This document shows positions 6,339-10,068 of a DNA stretch of 10,068 nt, piece by piece. This DNA comes from Zygnema cylindricum (Eukaryota; Streptophyta; Zygnematophyceae; Zygnematales; Zygnemataceae): the NCBI GenBank assembly GCA_037447655.1, contig JBBHKE010001505.1, forward strand, positions 1-10,068. Reading direction: 5' to 3'. Numbering within the stretch: position 1 is the first letter of the stretch; each line of letters begins with the position of its first letter. The position numbers were made by a program, and so were the translations under genes. The notes under the pieces are model-generated. The model was given only the letters and a program-made list of their open reading frames with translations. It was not told the DNA's origin and searched no databases.

Positions 6339-9300
6339 GAGAGAGAGGGCGAGAGAGAGAGTGTTTCAGGACAAACTCAACAAAAAAAAGAAGGAACTTG
6401 TTATAAAACATACTACATTATATAAATGTCAAGTTATCCACTTCTACACAGGTGGTAAACACACTACAAGGCAATAACTTCTACACAGGTGGTAAACACA
6501 CTACAATGCAATAACCATCGATACTTTCATATCAATATATTCCATATTTATATCCTTTTTTTCACCCACATTTAAACATACATTCTTCGATATTTGTACC
6601 TTTTTTCCACTCTTTTTCACTGATCAACTCATCAATAAGCCACATCAATATATACCCTTCTTTTCACCCTCTTTTAATTTTATATTTATTTAAATTTTCA
6701 ATATTTATGCCCATTTTTTCTCCCACTTTTTCACTTACCAACTCGTCAATAAGCCACATCATTCGAGCTTTTTGTCGATTTCCTCTCGCTCCCAAATCGC
6801 GAAAAGCTTCGAGAACTGCTTTACAACTCGAAACAATTTCCGATTCTGGTACAAAAGCATCCAATGGGATCGCTTCGGCACATCTTTTGTTACTAAAAAA
6901 TCCTCCCACGAGAAGATTAAACCCAAAAACCCCATCTTTTATCGCGGGAATATAGGCTAAGTCGTTAATGTGAGGATGTTCGTAAAGATCGTGAGTTCCC
7001 ACCACACAAACGTTCCATTTTCGAGGTCTGGAAAAGAAGAAAAGAAAAAAAGGGAGAGAAGAAGAGAGAAGGAAGAGAGAAGGAAGAGAGAAGGAAGAGA
7101 GAAAGAAGAGAAAAGAAGAGAAAAAAAATAAAGGAGGGGAAATAGAACCCAAAAAGAAGCAAAAACGGAAGGGATAAACAATCGTAAGAGGGAAATTAAA
7201 AAAAAAGAAAAAAGAGGAAAAAGAAGAAAGAGAGAAAAAAGAGAGGAAAGAAGCAAAATGAAATCCATCAACTGGAATTAAACATCTTTTCCTTTTTGTT
7301 TTAAACTTCATTGATTTTTTTTGAAGAAATTGACTGTGAAGCAAAACCGGCCAGTAACTGGTAACTGAGCATTAAATCGGGGAAAAAGTCCTTCCACCTT
7401 TTTAAGAAATTTGTGATTTATTTTATTAAGACTACATCCCACAAAAATTTAAGAAGTTTCCAAGCTTCATAATATAATCTTAAACTTTTTAAAATGTTTC
7501 TACCAAAAAACATAATTTTCAGCAAATCCACATATTCTCATCGTCACTATTTGAGCTACAATTGCAAAAAAAGACAGATAGGTGTTGCGATTTTCTCCCT
7601 TTTGTTTTAAAAAATTGACTTACAAGTTAGTAATGCTGGTATTCCCTTTTCCTTCTGCGATAATATAATCGTTAATTTTTTGGTTATATGGACGAGTGTC
7701 GATAATTTCGAGAGGATCGATTCCCGCGAGAGGACTTCCCACGGCATTTCGAACATTGTCCATTCCACTTTGAATGGAAGTCAAGCCCACCTAATAGGGA
7801 AAAAAAAGGAAAAAAAAGGAAAAAAACAAATGTTATCAAGGATTTTTTAGCATTTTGCAACGTATTAGAACTCACCTGAAAAAGATAATTGTTTTTTGTA
7901 TATTCCACTTTGAATGGACCTCTCTCCCCCTCCCCCTCTCTCACTCTCCCTCTCCCTCTCCCTACCTCTTGCATTCCCTTCAAAATCTCAGGTCCGTCGG
8001 AAAGAACCACGCCTCGAATTTGCCAATTTTGTCTGGTAGTGATATCCGCACATCCCTCGTTTCCATACTTTTCGATAACTTTCGCCAAAAATCGAGTCTG
8101 GGAACTCGTCGTAATTCCGTTAGGAAGTTTTAATCGCATCATAAAACGTCCGTCTGGAAAAAGAGAATAAAAAAAAGAAAAAGAACGGATTTTTTAACGA
8201 ATAACGAAGAGATTCCCAGTTTATAAAAGTAAGAAATTTCCCAAATTTCCAAAATTGAGTATCAAATTTCTAAATTTTCAAATTCCCAGAAATCAAAGAG
8301 GTTCCCAATTTTTGAAAATAATAAATTTCCCAAAATTTCCAAAATGTGAGCAACAGAGTTTCAGATTTTGAAATTCCCAAATATTCTAAAATTCCCAGAT
8401 TCTCAAATTCCTCGAATCTCCAAAATTGGGCATTAAAATTCCCCAAATAATCAAATTCTCAAAATTCTCCAAATTCCCACAATTCACGAAATTCCCCAAG
8501 ATTGAGTCTCAACCTCTCCATTTCCTATAAATTTCGCATCATCGATTGTCCGTTTGGAAAAGGACAACAAGTTTTTAAATATACCCAATTGCCCAAATTT
8601 CTGAATTACCAAAATTCGGAAATTTCCAAAATTGAGTACCAAAAAAAATGTGATTCCCAATCTTGAAAATTAAAGAAGACATTCAACATTTCTATCCATA
8701 AATACATTTATGGATAATACTCACGAATAATACTTATAATACCTATAAGAAAAAAAGGAAAAAGTAAAACGGGAATAAAAAAAATGGATATTTATTTTTT
8801 ACAATTTAAAGACGTGATTTTCAAAAAAATCAGAAATAAAAATTAGAAATGAAGAGTGGAAAATCAAAATAAAATGGAAAAAATTGATCTTTTATCGTTA
8901 AATACACAGCTTGTAATTTTTAGCTTGAATTTAACCAGAATGTTTAGCTTTATCTCTAATGCTAGACCACACCAAAATTGGTCCCCCAATCCATTTCCGA
9001 AAACTATTCCACAAAAATTAAATACTTTCAACATTAATCACATAATTTCAACTCAAATAATACGGCTAGCTTCCATTAAAAATCCACATTGTCAATAAAA
9101 TGTTAAGAAAAAACATTAAAATTGCAAAATTGTCACAAGAACAGCGACAAAATTTGCAAAATTCTCCTTAAGAAGCGATAAACTAGATAAGTAAAAATAC
9201 AATTCGTTTTCTTTTTGGTCATAATTGTCATTCATCATTCATTTATTTTTTTCGATCTGTTTTTGGTTCTCTTTTCTATTCTTTTTGCATTCATGTATTC

Positions 9301-9525
9301 ATCTAATAATAACCCATTTCTTAATTTTTTCATACACCTTTTTATTTTAGGGTTTTTGAACTCACATTGCTGCTTCCTTCGATGGAAAAAGCCGAGCCAC
9401 TTAAGACGAGTGTCGATGTCATCTTTATTGTCTTTTGTGGAATCCAATTCCTCGAAAGGGACGGAAGCGAGAGTCTCAAGTCCTCCCTCCATATAAAGCT
9501 TCATAGGCTCACTGGCAATTTTGAT
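3957..9525 (-). CDS. NIR: Ferredoxin-nitrite reductase (chloroplast), 3' seven exons, spliced, 5' partial
   Basis: Catalyses six-electron reduction of nitrite to ammonium with reduced ferredoxin in the plastid stroma. Exons on the minus strand, in order: 9525-9366, 8153-7966, 7790-7624, 7027-6739, 5353-5174, 4954-4709 and 4250-3957. Together they are 1524 nt, giving 507 residues plus TAA, and every junction stays in frame (phases 1, 0, 2, 0, 0, 0). All introns are GT-AG. The protein follows spinach NiR nearly end to end. The cysteines for the [4Fe-4S]/siroheme centre are at fragment residues 391, 397, 432 and 436, with spacings 6, 35 and 4 as recalled for spinach C441/C447/C482/C486. Arg60, Arg130, Lys175 and Asn177 correspond to spinach R109, R179, K224 and N226. 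CPNTCAQVQVADIGFMG separates it from sulfite reductase. Missing: the transit peptide and about the first 50 mature residues, which lie beyond position 10068. No internal stop or frameshift, so probably functional. Confidence 0.95.
4251..4708 (-). other. NiR intron between exons F and G (458 nt)
   Basis: The donor is GTAAAA and the acceptor is CATACAG. Positions 4335-4380 are a decayed copy of exon G positions 4175-4220, ungapped at an offset of exactly 160. The rest is AT-rich. Confidence 0.85.
4335..4380 (-). repeat. Decayed copy of an exon G segment inside intron F-G
   Basis: Aligned without gaps to 4175-4220, about 32 of 46 bases match, including AAGTAT and AGT-CAATGCATT. The source encodes the SKPVRMHWTGCP stretch next to the iron-sulfur cysteines. 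The copy still spells PVKC in the matching frame but has lost CPN-C. Confidence 0.6.
4709..4954 (-). CDS. NIR: NiR exon F
   Basis: 82 codons, residues 329-410, phase 0 at both ends. The acceptor TTTTTTTAG is followed by GCG TCT GAA, and the donor is AAG|GTAAAA. It contains DYGSGELRLTVEQNIIIPN, the second ferredoxin-like half-domain, and ACTGNQFCGQ, with the first Fe-S/siroheme cysteine pair (C-x5-C). Confidence 0.95.
4955..5173 (-). other. NiR intron between exons E and F (219 nt)
   Basis: GTGAGA donor and TTTTTAG acceptor. It contains a G-rich purine tract on + at about 5115-5147 (GGGG-A-GGG-A-GGG then further G runs). In the transcript this is a pyrimidine tract near the donor. Confidence 0.85.
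5174..5353 (-). CDS. NIR: NiR exon E
   Basis: 60 codons, residues 269-328, phase 0 at both ends. The acceptor AAATTCAG precedes GGA ATC GAA GGA, and the donor is CAG|GTGAGA. It encodes GIEGFRDEVEKRMPGG, then RRDYLGIHPQKQEGLSFAG and CPVGRLQ, all typical of NiR. Confidence 0.95.
5339..5575 (-). repeat. About 62-bp tandem array that starts with the exon E acceptor edge
   Basis: Units begin at about 5339, 5402, 5464 and 5525 with GAATC-TTC-ATTTCC-like heads. The first unit is the real 5' edge of exon E plus its acceptor. The third (5466-5530) matches 5341-5407 at roughly three quarters identity with a few gaps, including CTTC-ATTCC, AAAAAT-GG and CAGAAT. The other units are weaker. Confidence 0.6.
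5793..5812. repeat. (TA)n microsatellite
   Basis: A simple TA dinucleotide run of about 20 bp inside NiR intron D-E. Confidence 0.85.
5951..6188 (-). repeat. Two 180-bp-offset repeats with donor-like centres
   Basis: Positions 5961-6010 and 6141-6190 align without gaps at an offset of 180, about 34 of 50 bases. Both contain CATTTGTA-ACT-ACCAAT. On the minus strand this reads as TTG followed by GTTAGT (5992-5987) or a consensus GTGAGT (6172-6167). The layout resembles the exon D end (GAGTTG|GTAAGT), so these may be old copies of it. Confidence 0.45.
6233..6263 (-). repeat. Decayed copy of the exon D donor edge
   Basis: Matches the real boundary at about 6734-6764 in about 26 of 31 bases. On the minus strand it encodes MWLGDEL where exon D encodes MWLIDEL. 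The donor GT is changed to CT. Confidence 0.65.
6276..6361 (+). repeat. (GA)n microsatellite
   Basis: About 86 bp of GA dinucleotides with a few GC and GG interruptions, inside NiR intron D-E. Confidence 0.9.
6441..6514. repeat. Tandem 37-bp direct repeat, two copies
   Basis: 6441-6477 and 6478-6514 begin CTTCTACACAGGTGGTAAAC and differ at one position (36 of 37 identical). The near identity implies a recent duplication. Confidence 0.9.
6531..6758 (-). repeat. Tandem duplication of about 114 bp spanning the exon D donor
   Basis: Unit 2 (about 6645-6758) includes the last exon D codons and the working donor. Unit 1 (about 6531-6644) is its copy inside the intron. The core 6619-6646 matches 6733-6760 in 25 of 28 bases. 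The copy still encodes MWLIDEL on the minus strand, with GAC to GAT synonymous, but its donor GT has become AT. Confidence 0.75.
6739..7027 (-). CDS. NIR: NiR exon D
   Basis: 289 nt that complete residue 172 and encode residues 173-268. The acceptor TTTTCCAG follows a very long polypyrimidine tract, and the donor is TTG|GTAAGT. It contains PRKWN, with the Lys and Asn matching spinach K224 and N226, then THDLYEHPHINDLAY, GFNLLVGGFFS, and GNRQKARMMWLIDEL at its end. Confidence 0.95.
7028..7623 (-). other. NiR intron between exons C and D (596 nt)
   Basis: Donor GTAAGT, acceptor TTTTCCAG. The half next to exon D is a purine tract on +. The half next to exon C is AT-rich. An 11-base match to exon C (ATAATATAATC at 7469-7479 against 7660-7670) may be another exon-derived copy. 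Confidence 0.85.
7031..7260 (+). repeat. 230-bp purine tract with 11-bp periodic units
   Basis: Almost all A and G on +, which is pyrimidine in the NiR transcript, running right up to the exon D acceptor. At 7060-7103 an 11-bp unit GGAAGAGAGAA repeats about four times. The Phe/Ser/Leu-rich minus-strand open frames here are repeat artefacts. Confidence 0.85.
7624..7790 (-). CDS. NIR: NiR exon C
   Basis: Encodes residues 117-171 plus two bases of residue 172. The acceptor is CCCTATTAG, then GTG GGC TTG. The donor is AACTT|GTAAGT. It contains VGLTSIQSGMDNVRN, whose Arg matches spinach R179, then SPLAGIDPLEIIDTRPY and GNTSITNL. The split Leu is completed by the first base of exon D. Confidence 0.95.
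7870..7883 (-). promoter_or_regulatory. Candidate recursive (zero-length exon) splice site
   Basis: The minus strand reads CTTTTTCAG|GTGAGT, a polypyrimidine-acceptor fused to a consensus donor. This is the form of known ratchet sites. It sits near the midpoint of intron B-C. It could instead act simply as an alternative donor for exon B. Confidence 0.45.
7902..7918 (-). repeat. 17-bp exact copy of exon C sequence in intron B-C
   Basis: ATTCCACTTTGAATGGA occurs at 7762-7778 inside exon C and again here at an offset of 140. Both flanking bases differ. It lies 24 bp before the internal acceptor on the minus strand. Confidence 0.85.
7966..8153 (-). CDS. NIR: NiR exon B
   Basis: Completes the split Tyr (residue 54) and encodes residues 55-116. 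The acceptor TTTTTCCAG is followed by AC GGA CGT TTT ATG ATG. It contains YGRFMMRLKLPNG, whose second Arg (residue 60) matches spinach R109, and GCADITTRQNWQIRGVVL of the first ferredoxin-like half-domain. It ends at GMQE before GTAGGG. Confidence 0.95.
8236..8640. repeat. Diverged tandem array with CCAAAATTGAG-type core
   Basis: Cores at about 8249, 8339, 8420, 8495 and 8626, separated by 72-131 bp, each set in AAATTCCC/AAATTTCC-rich flanks. Strongly A/T/C-biased on +, with almost no G. Lies inside NiR intron A-B. Confidence 0.6.
8534..8570 (-). repeat. Decayed copy of the exon B acceptor edge
   Basis: Aligned without gaps to the real edge 8134-8170 at an offset of exactly 400. 22 of the first 27 bases match, including TCGCATCAT and GTCCGT-TGGAAA. 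On the minus strand it would read YGQSMMR against YGRFMMR, and its acceptor AG is changed to AA. Confidence 0.65.
9366..9525 (-). CDS. NIR: NiR exon A (first visible exon)
   Basis: Encodes residues 1-53 of the visible fragment plus one base of residue 54. It starts with ATC AAA ATT after a CCCCCAG acceptor and ends at CAG CAA T before GTGAGT. The sequence IKIASEPMKLYMEGG, then STKDNKDDIDTRLKWLGFFHRRKQ, matches the spinach NiR region just before FMMRLK. The internal Met at 9504 is not the start, because homology continues upstream to the acceptor. Confidence 0.93.
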
Positions 9526-10013
9526 CTGGGGGAGGGAGGGAGAGAGAGGGAGAGGGAGAGGGAGAGGGAAAGAGAGTGAGAGAAGGAGAGAGAGGTTGTT
9601 AGAGTCTGGCGAGAATGATCTGGGGGGTTAAAGGAGAGGGAGGTGGAAAAGGAGAAGGAGATAGAGGGAGAAGAAAAGAGAAGGATACAAGGAGAGAGAG
9701 GGAAAGGGAACGATAAGGAGAGGAAGAGGGAAAGGAGAGGAAGGAAAAGGCAAACCGGGAAGGGAAAGCAGGGAAGGGGGAGAGAAGGGTGATGAAGAAA
9801 AAAAAATAAAAGGACAAGGTAAGGGAAGCACAAGCAAGAAGAGGAAGGAAAAAAAAAGGGAGGACAGAGAGATTGTGACTGAGGGAGAGAAAGTGGGAGA
9901 CAAAAAGTGGGAAACAGGGGAGGGGGAGAGAGAGAGAGAGAGAGAGATACAGAGAGAAAGAGAAAGAGGAGAAAGAGAGAGGGGGGGGGAGAGAGAAAGA
10001 GAGGGAGAGGGGA

Positions 10014-10068
<55 letters not shown>
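9526..10068 (+). repeat. Purine-rich / (GA)n tract in the next NiR intron
   Basis: About 540 bp of nearly pure A and G on + (CT-rich in the NiR transcript), ending in a (GA)n run from about 10019 to the window edge. It starts directly at the exon A acceptor, so its left end serves as the polypyrimidine tract. GGG runs at 9528-9570 could form a G-quadruplex. No exon is visible, and the Ser/Leu/Pro-rich minus frames are repeat artefacts. The upstream NiR exon(s) must lie beyond the window. Confidence 0.85.

Larger units (their letters stand above)
5354..6738 (-). other. NiR intron between exons D and E (1385 nt)
   Basis: The longest visible intron. Donor TTG|GTAAGT, acceptor AAATTCAG. From the exon E side it holds copies of the exon E edge, a (TA)n microsatellite (about 5793-5812), copies of the exon D donor edge, a (GA)n microsatellite (6276-6361), a 37-bp direct repeat (6441-6514) and a tandem copy reaching into exon D. 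No nested gene is seen. Confidence 0.85.
7791..7965 (-). other. NiR intron between exons B and C (175 nt), with internal acceptor-donor pair
   Basis: Outer donor GAG|GTAGGG (weak), outer acceptor CCCTATTAG. In the middle, TTTTTCAG (AG at 7877-7876) is followed at once by GTGAGT (7875-7870), dividing it into segments of 90 and 85 nt. The 90-nt segment has no stop in the NiR frame. It begins with a purine-rich stretch (CT-rich on +, 7919-7960). Confidence 0.85.
8154..9365 (-). other. NiR intron between exons A and B (1212 nt)
   Basis: Donor CAAT|GTGAGT, acceptor TTTTCCAG. The exon B half is a diverged array of AAATTCCC/CCAAAATTGAG motifs and a copy of the exon B acceptor edge. The exon A half (about 8700-9350) is plain AT-rich sequence with a telo-box-like TAGGGTTT at 9348-9355. 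The 80- to 90-codon plus frames here have no protein-like features. Confidence 0.85.

Noticed and set aside
5951-6514. Regularly repeated short units as a CRISPR-like array
   Set aside because: Eukaryotic intron, repeats are diverged, spacing is not uniform, and there are no cas genes.
6664-6738. Continuation of the exon D frame past MWLIDEL
   Set aside because: A consensus GTAAGT donor follows TTG, and NiR homology resumes in phase at 5353.
7028-7344. N-terminal Phe/Ser/Leu-rich extension of the exon D reading frame, looking like membrane segments
   Set aside because: It is the translation of the polypyrimidine tract of the intron. A TTTTCCAG acceptor and NiR homology fix the exon start at 7027.
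8856-9496. 80- to 93-codon plus-strand frames
   Set aside because: AT-rich intron sequence or antisense of exon A, with no recognisable domain.
3957-9525. Sulfite reductase instead of nitrite reductase
   Set aside because: The CPNTCAQVQVADIGFMG and ACTGNQFCGQ contexts match NiR; plant sulfite reductase, as I recall it, has CPNGCARP.
9501-9903. Minus-strand frames of Ser/Leu/Pro/Phe as a possible transit peptide exon
   Set aside because: Pure repeat translation. The exon A acceptor at 9527-9526 lies between them and the NiR homology, and chloroplast transit peptides are not built of such uniform tracts.

Overview
This is a eukaryotic nuclear window from a green plant, probably a streptophyte. 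The NiR protein is of the ferredoxin-dependent chloroplast type, the U2 snRNA has a plant-type 5' end and a plant-like snRNA promoter, and the left-hand exon resembles plant PASTICCINO1. The DNA is AT-rich, with GT-AG introns, GA/CT microsatellites and long intergenic spacers. I cannot name the species. Seven coding exons in the visible part of NiR is more than I recall for angiosperm NiR (about four), so a streptophyte alga or a non-flowering land plant is my guess.

Layout, left to right. Positions 1-434 (+) hold the end of an intron and the terminal exon of a PAS1/FKBP72-like immunophilin gene. Positions 435-960 are AT-rich spacer. Positions 969-1693 are a GC-richer patch with about twelve copies of a CCGTNC-centred motif in one orientation, interrupted by a purine tract. 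Positions 1754-1799 are the promoter elements of a U2 spliceosomal snRNA gene at 1825 to about 2022 (+). Positions 2023 to about 3480 are AT-rich spacer without recognisable genes. Positions 3957-9525 (-) hold seven exons of ferredoxin-nitrite reductase (507 residues plus stop). The transit peptide and N-terminus lie beyond the right edge. Positions 9526-10068 are intron, almost wholly purine-rich on + (pyrimidine-rich in the transcript).

The NiR exons join in frame with consensus splice sites and give a complete siroheme/[4Fe-4S] core. Both cysteine pairs and the active-site Arg/Arg/Lys/Asn set are present at the spacings I recall for spinach NiR. The enzyme would reduce nitrite to ammonium in the plastid using ferredoxin.

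The most unusual feature is the make-up of the NiR introns. Next to exons B, C, D, E and G, the flanking non-coding DNA carries decayed copies of the nearby exon edge or exon interior, commonly displaced by about 110-190 bp (400 bp for exon B). In several copies the splice dinucleotide is mutated. The introns look as if they grew by repeated local duplication across exon/intron junctions. In the intron between exons B and C, an acceptor (TTTTTCAG) directly abuts a consensus donor (GTGAGT). This is a candidate recursive splice site, or an alternative donor that adds 30 residues in frame.
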